From assembly GCF_000172555.1 (NCBI RefSeq), contig NZ_ABOX02000013.1:90474-154473 (forward strand): DNA of 64,000 bases, read 5' to 3'. Made by a program: the position numbers and the translations under genes. Source of the DNA: Pedosphaera parvula Ellin514 (GTDB lineage: Bacteria > Verrucomicrobiota > Verrucomicrobiia > Limisphaerales > Pedosphaeraceae). Below the pieces are notes generated by a model. The model did not search any database and had not been told where the DNA came from. It was given only the letters and a program-made list of their open reading frames with translations. Positions 51,675-60,031 of this stretch are shown piece by piece (within the stretch, counting starts at the first letter, position 1; every line of letters begins with the position of its first letter).

Positions 51675-53336
51675 ATGATGAAACCAGTGATTTGGACAGT
51701 GGACGACGATCCGGGCGTGCTGCGGGCCGTGGAACGGGATCTGCGCCGGCAATACGGAGATCGTTACCGAGTCATCTCCGCAGATTCAGGCGCAGCAGCT
51801 CTTGAAGGAGTCAAACAGCTGAAACTCCGCAATGAGCCCGTGGCTCTCTTCCTTGTAGACCAAAGAATGCCGCGCATGTCTGGCGTGGAGTTCCTGGAAA
51901 AGGCAATTGAACTTTATCCGGAAGCAAAGCGGGCGCTGTTGACTGCCTACGCGGACACCGATGCGGCTATTCGCGCCATCAATAGTGTTCATATCGATCA
52001 CTACCTGATGAAACCCTGGGATCCGCCGGAGGAACGGCTTTACGGAGTGGTCGATGACATGCTCGATGATTGGCAGGCTTCCTATCATCCCACCTTTCAG
52101 GGCGTGCGGGTCATTGGAAATCAGTGGTCACCGCATTCGGTCGAGGTGCGTGATTTTCTGGGACGCAATTTTGTGCCCCACCAATGGCTCAATATTGAGA
52201 AGGACGAGGCGGCGAAGCAACTGCTTAGCACTACTGGCGCCGACGCCACCTCCCTGCCGATCGTGGTTTTTCCTGATGGCTCCTTCATGAACAACCCGCC
52301 TACGGCGGAGGTTGCTCGCAAGCTGGGATTGAAAACCAAGGCAGAGTTTCCATTTTACGATTTGGTGGTGGTTGGCGCCGGACCGGCTGGCCTGGCTGCT
52401 GCCGTCTATGGTGCTGCCGATGGTTTGCACACGCTTCTCATCGAACGGGAAGCCCCCGGCGGACAGGCGGGCCGAAGTTCCCGCATCGAGAATTATCTCG
52501 GCTTTCCGATGGGGCTCAGTGGTAACGATCTGGCCCGGCGGGCAGTGGCTCAAGCCCGGCGGTTTGGTGCGGAAATCCTCGCGCCACAGGAAGTCAAGGG
52601 CGTCAGGGTCGAAGGTCCCGCCCGTGTGCTGACGCTCGCGGATGGCTCGGAGATCGGTTGCCGGGCACTGCTCATTGCCACGGGGATTGCTTTCAGAAAA
52701 CTGGACGTGCCCGGATTGGACCGGCTCAGCGGCTCCGGCGTTTATTATTATGCGCCGATGTCCGACGCGTTTTCCTATCGGGAAGGTGATATTTACATCG
52801 TCGGCGGTGCAAATTCCGCCGGCCAGGCCGCCCTGTATTTTTCCAAGCTCGCCCGCAAGGTCACGATGCTGGTGCGCGGTAACGGGTTGTCGGATTCAAT
52901 GTCGCAGTACCTGGAAAACCAGATCGTTGCGACGAAGAATATCGAGGTGAAATTAAACTCCAGTGTCCTCGCTGTGGCAGGCATTGACCACTGTGAAACC
53001 ATTACAATTCAGAACAACAAAACGTGTGCGACGGAAACTGTCTCCGCCAGCGCGCTATTGATTTACGCCGGCGCTGTCCCACGGACGGACTGGCTCGCCG
53101 ACATCGTTGAACGGGACGCGCAAGGCTACCTGATTTCCGGGCAGCACCTCATGCTCGAAGGCCGACGCCCGCCTGGCTGGACTGCGGAGCGCGACCCGTT
53201 TTATCTCGAAACCAGCGTTCCGGGGATCTTCGTTGCCGGTGATGTCCGTCATCGCTCCGCCAAAGGCGTCACCTCGGGAGTGGGGGAAGGTGCCATGGCG
53301 GTGAAGCTCGTTCACCAATACCTCGGCCTGCTATGA
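51675..53336 (+). CDS. Receiver-glutaredoxin-thioredoxin-reductase-like fusion lacking redox cysteines
   Basis: 553 residues. A receiver domain (1-125; phospho-acceptor Asp62 in LFLVDQRMP, Lys113) is followed by a glutaredoxin-like fold (about 142-222; cis-Pro in SLPIVVFPDG) and a TrxR-type flavoprotein (about 226-553; FAD motif GAGPAG at 234-239, NADPH motif VGGANSAGQAA at about 377-387). At the glutaredoxin active site the expected Cys pair is WSPHS (151-155), and at the TrxR CxxC site the sequence is YYYAPMSDA (357-365). The protein therefore cannot be an ordinary disulphide reductase. It overlaps the next gene by 4 nt. Confidence 0.88.
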   Translation: MMKPVIWTVDDDPGVLRAVERDLRRQYGDRYRVISADSGAAALEGVKQLKLRNEPVALFLVDQRMPRMSGVEFLEKAIELYPEAKRALLTAYADTDAAIRAINSVHIDHYLMKPWDPPEERLYGVVDDMLDDWQASYHPTFQGVRVIGNQWSPHSVEVRDFLGRNFVPHQWLNIEKDEAAKQLLSTTGADATSLPIVVFPDGSFMNNPPTAEVARKLGLKTKAEFPFYDLVVVGAGPAGLAAAVYGAADGLHTLLIEREAPGGQAGRSSRIENYLGFPMGLSGNDLARRAVAQARRFGAEILAPQEVKGVRVEGPARVLTLADGSEIGCRALLIATGIAFRKLDVPGLDRLSGSGVYYYAPMSDAFSYREGDIYIVGGANSAGQAALYFSKLARKVTMLVRGNGLSDSMSQYLENQIVATKNIEVKLNSSVLAVAGIDHCETITIQNNKTCATETVSASALLIYAGAVPRTDWLADIVERDAQGYLISGQHLMLEGRRPPGWTAERDPFYLETSVPGIFVAGDVRHRSAKGVTSGVGEGAMAVKLVHQYLGLL

Positions 53337-54742
53337 CCATGAGCCCAATTGAACTCCAACAGGTCCGTTCCACGCCTCTGTTTGCCGGGCTGACCGATGC
53401 GCAACTGGGTTGCCTGGAACCGGGTGAAGTAATTGAAGCGCCAGCCGGCGCGGTACTGGGTGCCGAAGGGGAACGGACCGGGTTCTTTTATGTGCTGCTC
53501 GAAGGGGAAGTTCGTATCACGCGCACCTACGATCGCCAGTCAATTCTCATGGGCGTTACCAAGCCGGGAAACTACCTGGGCGAAGTCATGCTCCTGCTGG
53601 ACATTCCCTGGGTATCCGTCGCCCGCGTGTCAAAGCCCGCCCGGTTGTTCCGACTGGATGAAGAGAGTTTTTGGCGGATGTTGACCACCTGCCAATCCGT
53701 GGCCCGGGAGATTTTTCGTTCCGCCTCAAACCGGATGCGGAACATGGAAGGCTACTCGCAGCAACGGGAAAAACTCGTTTCCCTGGGCACCATGGCGGCA
53801 GGATTGGCCCACGAATTGAACAACCCGGCGTCGGCGGCACGGCGAGCCGCCGCCCACCTGCAGGAAACCTCGGACAAAGTCCAATCGCTTCTCTGCCAAC
53901 TCGGTCACGTGCTTGAGACTGAGCATTGGCAACATCTTTTAAATGCCGCACAAGAGGCTTCCGAACGAAAGGCTCCCGTGCTCGACTCGCTCGCGCGCAG
54001 TGACCATGCGGAATCCATCGCCAACTGGCTGGATGCTCATGGCGTGCCTGGCGCCTGGGACATCGCCCCTACCTTCGTCAATGCCGGATTGGACTCGGCC
54101 TGGCTGGCTGAATTGACTGACAAACTTCCGCCGGTGAGCCATGTGGATGCTTTTTGTTGGCTGGAGGCTCGCCTTAATCTGAAGTCGCTGGTTAATCAAG
54201 TGGATCAAAGCACGGGGCGCATTGCGGAATTGGTCAAGGCCGTCAAATCCTATTCTTACATGGACCGCTCTCCGATGCAGGAAGTGGATATCCACGAGGG
54301 AATTGAGAGCACCTTGACGATACTGGGCCACAAACTGAAGAATGTGACACTGGTCCGGGCATTTGATGGCTCCGTGCCGCGCATCATGGCTTACGGCAGC
54401 GAACTCAATCAGGTGTGGACCAACCTTATTGATAACGCCATCGACGCGGTAAATGGCACTGGTAAAATCTGCGTCGGCACCAGCCTGGAACATGACCAGC
54501 TGGTGGTTGAAATCGTGGACAACGGGGCTGGCATTCCTGCGGATGTCCAGTCGCGCATGTTCGAGCCTTTTTTTACCACGAAATCAGTTGGCACCGGCAC
54601 TGGTCTTGGCCTGATCATCAGCAACCGGATTATCGGCGACCGTCACGGCGGTGAAATCGAATTCGAATCCCGTCCTGGCGAAACTCGTTTCAAAGTCCGA
54701 CTTCCCATCCACCACGAACAAGCCGCCACTCCTCCCACTTAA
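53333..54742 (+). CDS. Cyclic-nucleotide-binding-domain histidine kinase
   Basis: 469 residues without membrane helices. A cNMP-binding/Crp-like domain (about 14-125; GEVIEAPAGAVL, VLLEGEVRI) is joined by a linker to a HisKA-type region with His160 in AAGLAHELNNPAS and an HATPase domain (N-box NLIDNAIDAVN, DNGAGIP, GTGLGLIISN). It is translationally coupled to the receiver-flavoprotein (ATGA), so the pair probably forms a cytosolic redox-linked two-component system in which the receiver is part of the flavoenzyme. Confidence 0.9.
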   Translation: MTMSPIELQQVRSTPLFAGLTDAQLGCLEPGEVIEAPAGAVLGAEGERTGFFYVLLEGEVRITRTYDRQSILMGVTKPGNYLGEVMLLLDIPWVSVARVSKPARLFRLDEESFWRMLTTCQSVAREIFRSASNRMRNMEGYSQQREKLVSLGTMAAGLAHELNNPASAARRAAAHLQETSDKVQSLLCQLGHVLETEHWQHLLNAAQEASERKAPVLDSLARSDHAESIANWLDAHGVPGAWDIAPTFVNAGLDSAWLAELTDKLPPVSHVDAFCWLEARLNLKSLVNQVDQSTGRIAELVKAVKSYSYMDRSPMQEVDIHEGIESTLTILGHKLKNVTLVRAFDGSVPRIMAYGSELNQVWTNLIDNAIDAVNGTGKICVGTSLEHDQLVVEIVDNGAGIPADVQSRMFEPFFTTKSVGTGTGLGLIISNRIIGDRHGGEIEFESRPGETRFKVRLPIHHEQAATPPT

Positions 54743-55112
54743 GCCGATGAGGTTTCACCGGGCATTCGCTTTGATCACTGGTGGTTGAGTGCATTGTCCG
54801 GAGAATGTGTGGCTCACGGAATAGGCTCGGAATGCAGTGATCAATTCAAAACTCGTTTTATACACAATGAGTTCTGCGGGTAAACCTTGACTTCGTCGGT
54901 ATGCTTTAGCTCGCACGAAGTTTTAAAACCAGCTTCTGCCAATTGAGGCATGACATTTAATCCTGCGATCTGGTAAGATTAGATAAAGATGTACCATGAG
55001 TTACGGTTCGTGCATGATACAGACACAGCGGCAGACATCTGCGTAGCATTTTCGCCAAGCTGAATGTGTCACCAGTTGGAGAAGCCAGCTTTGGCGGGTT
55101 AAAAAGTAAGCC
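54743..55112. other. Intergenic region before tRNA-Arg
   Basis: About 370 bp between the histidine kinase stop and the tRNA. I see no ORF with a ribosome site, no terminator and no repeat. Confidence 0.45.
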
Positions 55113-55188
55113 TGGTACTCCCGCCCGGAATTGAACCGGGATCAACGGTTTAGGAAACCGCTGCTCTATCCATTTGAGCTACGGGAGC
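55113..55188 (-). tRNA. tRNA-Arg (CCU anticodon)
   Basis: Folds on minus into a full cloverleaf: acceptor GCTCCCG with CGGGAGT (one G-U at the first pair), D-stem GCTC/GAGC, anticodon stem GCGGT/ACCGT with loop TTCCTAA giving anticodon CCT, variable loop of 4, T-stem CCCGG/CCGGG with loop TTCAATT. The CCA end is encoded (55113-55115). It reads the AGG codon. Confidence 0.96.
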
Positions 55189-55432
55189 AAACTCGTTCCC
55201 AATTATAATAACCTTGATTCAAAAAGCGAGTACTTAGGTGTTTCATGGCCGGTTCGGGGGCGGAATGCGGGGCATGGTTGTAAGTCCTGAAAGCAAAGTG
55301 GCTTGGCTCGAATTCGTTCTGGCGGCGCAGGAGCCCGAATCTACGCACGAGGCAGGCATTCCGGAGGATTTAAGATTGACGGGCTCACCAGCGTGGAGTT
55401 TTATTAATGGAGGTTTCACCCGCGTTTCTTAT

Positions 55433-55927
55433 ATGAAAACGACCGTTGCAGCATTCATTTTGTTCGTATCCACCTTGGGAGTCATGGGGCAATCAGGCGT
55501 CTCTGAGCCTCCCTTTACCTTGCTGTCCACCAATCCGATGGTGTTCAGCCGAATTGTTTCCACCAACAACACGGTGCTCATGACCAATGCCGAGTTTAGA
55601 AGTGCGTTTGGCAGGAAGATTATTTTCAAGAGCGATCTGCAATTGGAGTCCTTCGATTTCGCGAAACTGCATCCCGCAATCCTGGAGGCATTAAAACTTA
55701 CTCCGGATAATATCAAGGCCGAGCAGGCCAAGCTGGATGAAAAGAACCGCGCGTGGAATGCTCAAAGCGCAGACGAAGCCCAAAAAGCCGCCGGTGCTCA
55801 GGCTCAATATGTTCAGCAGACCCAGGACGCCCAAGCCAAGGCCGCAGCCTTGGCCAAGGAACAGGCGGATAAGGCCCCGGCGGACCAGGCTGCCTCCAAG
55901 GGTAAACGATCGCGCCGCAAACCTTAA
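55433..55927 (+). CDS. Secreted Ala/Gln/Lys-rich coiled protein, 164 residues
   Basis: From the ATG at 55433 the product has a signal peptide (TTVAAFILFVSTLGVMGQS), a short globular part and a long charged helical tail rich in Ala, Gln, Lys and Glu (residues about 100-164), ending SKGKRSRRKP. The frame extends 65 codons upstream toward the tRNA without supporting features. No family is recognised. The tail would form a coiled coil or bind polyanions. Confidence 0.55.
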   Translation: MKTTVAAFILFVSTLGVMGQSGVSEPPFTLLSTNPMVFSRIVSTNNTVLMTNAEFRSAFGRKIIFKSDLQLESFDFAKLHPAILEALKLTPDNIKAEQAKLDEKNRAWNAQSADEAQKAAGAQAQYVQQTQDAQAKAAALAKEQADKAPADQAASKGKRSRRKP

Positions 55928-55966
55928 GTGACTTCGGTTCAGGGTTAAATCTTCGTGGTTGGAACC

Positions 55967-55984
55967 ATGCCTGGCGCCAGGCAT
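55967..55984. terminator. Bidirectional palindromic terminator between convergent genes
   Basis: ATGCCTGGCGCCAGGCAT is a perfect 18-bp palindrome located between the ends of two convergent genes (55927 on plus, 56013 on minus) and followed on plus by TTAATT. The absence of long T runs leaves the function uncertain. Confidence 0.45.
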
Positions 55985-56012
55985 TTAATTGGCAGTTTAA
56001 AAGTAGTCCCGA

Positions 56013-56888
56013 TCAATCATGATCAGTACCCGCCACCACTTGCGCGTGGTTCAGTGCCGTTACCAGGGCGATACCCCCGATGATGTTTCCGATCAACGTT
56101 GGCAGCATGAATTGGATCAGGTATTGACCGAAGGTGCGATCGTGAAGGGCCACCAGATAGAAGGTGTCCACTGAACCGGCGATGATGTGGCTAAAGGAAC
56201 CCAGCGCAATGACGTAGGTCATAATGATAATGACCGTAACCCGTCCGGTTTCTGCATACGGCAACAACCAGACGAGCAATGCAATCAACCAGCCCGCGAA
56301 TACTGCCTTCAGCATTGTCCCGCCGAAACTGTCGCCCATGGCTTGGCGACCAATTTTAAGAAACGTATCCCTCGAAGAGTCCTCGATAATGGACGAATGC
56401 CCCAGCACCCATGCGAACAGCATCGTTCCCACCCAGTTGGCGAGGAACACAGCAATCCAAAGCCGGGCAATTTGTGACAACGTGCGGATATTCGGATGCC
56501 TCAAAAACGGCAACACTGGCGTGAGGGTATTTTCAGTGAAGAGTTGTTGCCGGCCGAGGATGACAATCAAGAAACCAACGGAATATCCCAACTTGGCAAC
56601 GAGCGGCGCCCATTTGGTTGCCGGCAAATGCGCCTCGAGAAATCCTTGAGTGAGAAAGGAAAACCCCATCGATAACCCGGCAGCCAGTCCGGAGAACGCC
56701 AGAGCCGAGGCGGGCCGGCTCAGTTCCTGTTCCCCTTCTTTCAGGATGGCCTCATATACGACGTGCGCGCCGATGGCGGTCCGATGTTGCACCTCCTCCT
56801 CTTCGCGCAACTGTTCCTTCTCCGCAGGATTCGCCTCCTGCTCCTGGCGACGGTCGAGATTCCCTTTGGCTGATGACCGCTCCTTCAT
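56013..56888 (-). CDS. Formate/nitrite transporter (FNT) family channel
   Basis: A 291-residue membrane protein with a charged N-terminal extension (about 45 residues, Glu/Arg/Lys-rich) and six FNT helices. Family features are SALAFSGLAAGLSMGF, GRQQLFTENTLTPVL (omega-loop-like), FLANWVGTMLFAW, and GSFSHIIAGSVDTF with the conserved His of the pore. It is closer to the YfdC branch than to FocA or NirC, so the transported ion is unclear (formate, nitrite, bicarbonate and similar small anions are options). It is divergent from the lipoprotein carbonic anhydrase. Confidence 0.87.
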   Translation of the reverse strand: MKERSSAKGNLDRRQEQEANPAEKEQLREEEEVQHRTAIGAHVVYEAILKEGEQELSRPASALAFSGLAAGLSMGFSFLTQGFLEAHLPATKWAPLVAKLGYSVGFLIVILGRQQLFTENTLTPVLPFLRHPNIRTLSQIARLWIAVFLANWVGTMLFAWVLGHSSIIEDSSRDTFLKIGRQAMGDSFGGTMLKAVFAGWLIALLVWLLPYAETGRVTVIIIMTYVIALGSFSHIIAGSVDTFYLVALHDRTFGQYLIQFMLPTLIGNIIGGIALVTALNHAQVVAGTDHD

Positions 56889-57121
56889 TTGGAAATGCCG
56901 GATGGAACTTTGCTCCCTGATTCCTTGGGCAACAATCCCAACCTAAGTTGTTCGTTCTTCCAAACCAACAGGGGTATTCACCCAAAACCCGCTTTTTTAA
57001 AATCGATACGATCCGGCCTTGTCCCTGAAAAATCGCACTTGTGCTTTCCCGTCTTAAAGCGGAGTGTGCAAGTCAAGACCTGGCTGAGCCATCAGCGACG
57101 ATTACAATCCATTGTCAGCCT

Positions 57122-57856
57122 ATGAAATCTGCCTGCCTGCTGCTACTTGCGACCGTGCTCGTTTGGAGCGGTTGCACCTCAACGCGCCAGGAATACTCGG
57201 CGCGTCCAAGCTACATTACCCAGACCCATGAAACCCAAAGTGCCGTCACGCCACCGCAAGCTTTGGAAATGCTAAAGCAAGGCAACGAGCGCTTTGCCTC
57301 CGGCCATTCACTGCATCGCAATCTCCGCGAACAGGTAAAGAGAACCAGCGCGCATCAATATCCGTACGCGGCCGTCGTGAGTTGTATTGATTCGCGCGCT
57401 CCTGCCGAACTTATTTTTGATCAGGGCATTGGTGATATCTTCAATGCGCGAATTGCTGGCAACATCATCAATGACGACATTCTTGGCAGCCTGGAATACT
57501 CGACCAAGGTTGCCGGGGCCAAATTGATTCTAGTGGTGGGGCATACGGGTTGCGGCGCAGTTGGGGCAGCTTGTGACGGCACGAAAATGGGGCATATCAC
57601 CGAACTCCTGGCACACATTCAACCGGCCGTGGAAGCCGTGAAAACTCCGCCGGGTGAGGATAGATCCTCGAAGAATCAGTCGTTCGTTGATAAAGTGGCT
57701 GAGGACAATGTGGTGGTGAGCATGGAAACCATTCGCTCGCGGAGCAGCATACTCAACGATCTTATCAACCGCGGAGACGTTGCTCTCGTCGGCGCCATGT
57801 ATGATGTGAAGACCGGCCGGGTGCGGTTTCTGGTGAGTCCGTCCGCAGCGCGTTAA
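57122..57856 (+). CDS. Lipoprotein beta-carbonic anhydrase
   Basis: 244 residues from the ATG at 57122. The N-terminus is a lipoprotein signal (LLLLATVLVWSGC, lipidated Cys18). The beta-class zinc site is intact: Cys88, Asp90-Ser-Arg92 in SCIDSRAP, and His141-x-x-Cys144 in GHTGCGAVG. It would interconvert CO2 and bicarbonate outside the cytoplasmic membrane, which is unusual since most beta enzymes are cytosolic. The frame extends upstream 27 codons without coding character. The divergent FNT channel next to it suggests linked small-anion handling (inference). Confidence 0.88.
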   Translation: MKSACLLLLATVLVWSGCTSTRQEYSARPSYITQTHETQSAVTPPQALEMLKQGNERFASGHSLHRNLREQVKRTSAHQYPYAAVVSCIDSRAPAELIFDQGIGDIFNARIAGNIINDDILGSLEYSTKVAGAKLILVVGHTGCGAVGAACDGTKMGHITELLAHIQPAVEAVKTPPGEDRSSKNQSFVDKVAEDNVVVSMETIRSRSSILNDLINRGDVALVGAMYDVKTGRVRFLVSPSAAR

Positions 57857-57906
57857 CTTCACGAAACTTGACAACCGTGCGAGAAATCGCCACTTTAGAG
57901 CCAGAA

Positions 57907-57978
57907 ATGCGTAACATCACTGTCCAACCGATTATGATCATGGCGATCATTATTGGCTCCTTCTCGGGGCAGGGATAG
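57907..57978 (+). CDS. ilvL: Isoleucine-rich leader peptide of ilvA
   Basis: A 23-residue ORF (MRNITVQPIMIMAIIIGSFS plus GQG) contains six Ile, three of them consecutive (ATC ATT ATT at 57946-57954). It lies between the carbonic anhydrase stop and an intrinsic terminator that precedes ilvA, the isoleucine-committing enzyme. That arrangement is the classic amino-acid-starvation attenuator. The ribosome site is weak (AGAGCCAGAA before the ATG). The symbol is given by analogy only. Confidence 0.75.
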   Translation: MRNITVQPIMIMAIIIGSFSGQG

Positions 57979-58010
57979 TCGCGCATCGATCAAAAGCGAA
58001 TTTCAAATCC

Positions 58011-58039
58011 AGCCCTGAGTGAAAACTCAGGGCTTTTTT
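58011..58039 (+). terminator. Attenuator terminator upstream of ilvA
   Basis: AGCCCTGAGT and ACTCAGGGCT form a perfect 10-bp stem with a GAAA tetraloop followed by TTTTT. It begins 33 nt after the leader-peptide stop and ends 17 nt before the ilvA ATG. CAGGG at 57970-57974, within the leader's last codons, can pair with CCCTG in the 5' arm (58013-58017), a short candidate antiterminator contact. Confidence 0.9.
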
Positions 58040-58056
58040 GTTGTTCCAAAGCCCCC

Positions 58057-59298
58057 ATGAAAACCCAAACAACTGAAAAGCTCTCGCTCCACGACATCAC
58101 TGCGGCCCATCAACGTCTGCAGGGTGCCATTATCCAGACGCCCTGCACGGAGTCGATTGCCCTGTCGGAATTGACCGGCAGCCAGGTGTATTGCAAACGG
58201 GAATATCTGCAGCGCACCGGCAGTTTCAAGGAGAGGGGCGCGTGCAATGCGCTCAGCTTGCTTTCCTCATACGAGGCGGAGCGGGGAGTCGTGGCGGCAT
58301 CCGCCGGGAATCATGCATTAGGATTGGCCTGGCATGGCCGGCGTTTGGGAATACCCGTGACCGTCGTTATGCCGAAGTTTGCGCCACTCGTGAAGGTGAG
58401 TCGATGCCAACGATTCGGGGCGAAGGTTATTCTCCACGGCAATTCTTTTGAGGAAGCACGCGCGCATGCCAGCGAATTGGCGACTGAACAGCAACTCACC
58501 TATGTGCATCCATTTGACGATTTAAATGTCATCGCTGGCCAGGGTACGGTGGCCTTGGAAATACTGGAACAAGTTCCCGATCTGGAAGCAGTGGTGGTCC
58601 CAGTGGGTGGCGGTGGCTTGCTTGCGGGTGTGGCAACGGTGCTGCGAGCCTTAAGACCTGAGGTCACGATCATCGGCGTGGAGCCGGGCAATGCGCCGAA
58701 GTTCTCCGAAGCCTTGAACGCGGGCAAGCCGGTGCACATTCCCGCACGTTTTACGTTGGCAGATGGATTGGCTGTCGCGGAAGTAGGACGCCATACATAC
58801 GGGATCGCTGCTTCCCTGGTGGATCGTGTCGTCACTGTTCGTGAAGAGGAACTGGCGCTGGCAATACTGCGGATCGCTGAAGCTGAAAAGGCCATCGTGG
58901 AAGGCGCGGGCGCCGCTCCGTTGGCCGCATTGCTAGGCGGCGAGTTGCCGGAGTTGGTGGGAAAGAAAGTGGTGTTGCTCCTCTCCGGGGGCAATATCGA
59001 TCCTCTGACGCATAGCCGGGTCATCGAGAAAGGACTGGCTGCCGATGGCCGTATCTATCGTTTCGACGCACTCATCAGTGATCGACCGGGCGGTCTGGCA
59101 CAACTCTCCACTCTCCTTGCTTCCACCGGTGCGAACGTCACCGAAGTATTGCATGACCGCACGTTCGCCGGTCCTGATTTATCCACTGTGCATGTGCTGT
59201 GTACCGTGGAGACGCGTGATCGTTCGCATATCTCGGAGATCAATCGCCTATTGCAGCACGAGGGGGTAAAGCTCACTCCCGCGCGTCCGGCAGCATGA
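58057..59298 (+). CDS. ilvA: Threonine ammonia-lyase
   Basis: A 413-residue PLP enzyme deaminating threonine to 2-oxobutanoate, the first step to isoleucine. The PLP Lys58 is in GSFKERGACNA, SAGNHALGLAW is the substrate loop, and PVGGGGLLAGVATVL binds the phosphate. Residues from about 330 form one ACT-like domain (RPGGLAQLSTLLASTGANV). The length (about 410) is that of the single-ACT form rather than the 510-residue E. coli IlvA. The upstream Ile-rich leader supports a biosynthetic role. It is convergent with wrbA, 1 nt apart. Confidence 0.93.
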   Translation: MKTQTTEKLSLHDITAAHQRLQGAIIQTPCTESIALSELTGSQVYCKREYLQRTGSFKERGACNALSLLSSYEAERGVVAASAGNHALGLAWHGRRLGIPVTVVMPKFAPLVKVSRCQRFGAKVILHGNSFEEARAHASELATEQQLTYVHPFDDLNVIAGQGTVALEILEQVPDLEAVVVPVGGGGLLAGVATVLRALRPEVTIIGVEPGNAPKFSEALNAGKPVHIPARFTLADGLAVAEVGRHTYGIAASLVDRVVTVREEELALAILRIAEAEKAIVEGAGAAPLAALLGGELPELVGKKVVLLLSGGNIDPLTHSRVIEKGLAADGRIYRFDALISDRPGGLAQLSTLLASTGANVTEVLHDRTFAGPDLSTVHVLCTVETRDRSHISEINRLLQHEGVKLTPARPAA

Positions 59299-59299
59299 G

Positions 59300-59899
59300 C
59301 TATGGTTTTAACTTATGAGCAATAGTGGCGACGTGCTGGCCCTGAAAGCGCGCCATGGAAAGTTCCTTGGCGCTCGGCATGCGTGAACCGTCGGAGCCGG
59401 CAATTGTGGCTGCTCCCCAGGGAGAGCCGCCTTTGAGCTCGCTGATATCGGCCAACTCCGGGCACGAATAAGGCAGTCCGACATAAATCATGCCTTGATG
59501 GATCAGAGTTGGAACAAAGGTCATGATGGTTGATTCATTGCCGCCCCCGGTGCCAGTGCTGGTGAACACGCTGGCCACCTTGCCAATCAAGGCTCCGCTC
59601 ACCCACAGGCTGCCGGTCTGATCGAAAAAATTGCGCATCTGCGCCGCCATGTTGCCGAAGCGGGTCGGTGTTCCAAAGATAAAGGCATCGTACTGGTCAA
59701 GCTCCTTGGGTGAAGCAATCGGGGCGGCCTGGTCCAGCTTTGCTCCCGCCTTCTTCGCGGCTTCGTCGGACATGATTTCCGGCACCCGTTTAAGCGTCAC
59801 CTCCACACCTTCGACCTGCCGCGCTCCTTCAACAACAGCGTTCGCCATGGTCTCGATGTGCCCGTACATCGAATAATAAAGCACCAATAGTTTCGTCAT
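59300..59899 (-). CDS. wrbA: NAD(P)H:quinone oxidoreductase, WrbA type
   Basis: A 199-residue flavodoxin-fold enzyme that reduces quinones by two electrons. The N-terminal FMN-phosphate loop is [15 protein letters not shown], and the second FMN region is [20 protein letters not shown]. The length (198-200) and the [11 protein letters not shown] segment are diagnostic of WrbA. It is monocistronic and convergent with ilvA. Confidence 0.95.
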   Translation of the reverse strand: MTKLLVLYYSMYGHIETMANAVVEGARQVEGVEVTLKRVPEIMSDEAAKKAGAKLDQAAPIASPKELDQYDAFIFGTPTRFGNMAAQMRNFFDQTGSLWVSGALIGKVASVFTSTGTGGGNESTIMTFVPTLIHQGMIYVGLPYSCPELADISELKGGSPWGAATIAGSDGSRMPSAKELSMARFQGQHVATIAHKLKP

Positions 59900-60031
59900 A
59901 GACTTCCCTTCCGATGATTGTGAACTGATTTAAAATCTCACGAAGCTCATGCGAGCAACCGAGTTGCGCAAACATGGATGCACAACGTTGATTCGTCAAT
60001 CAGCTGGATAAGGAGGTGGGGCCCTACATGA

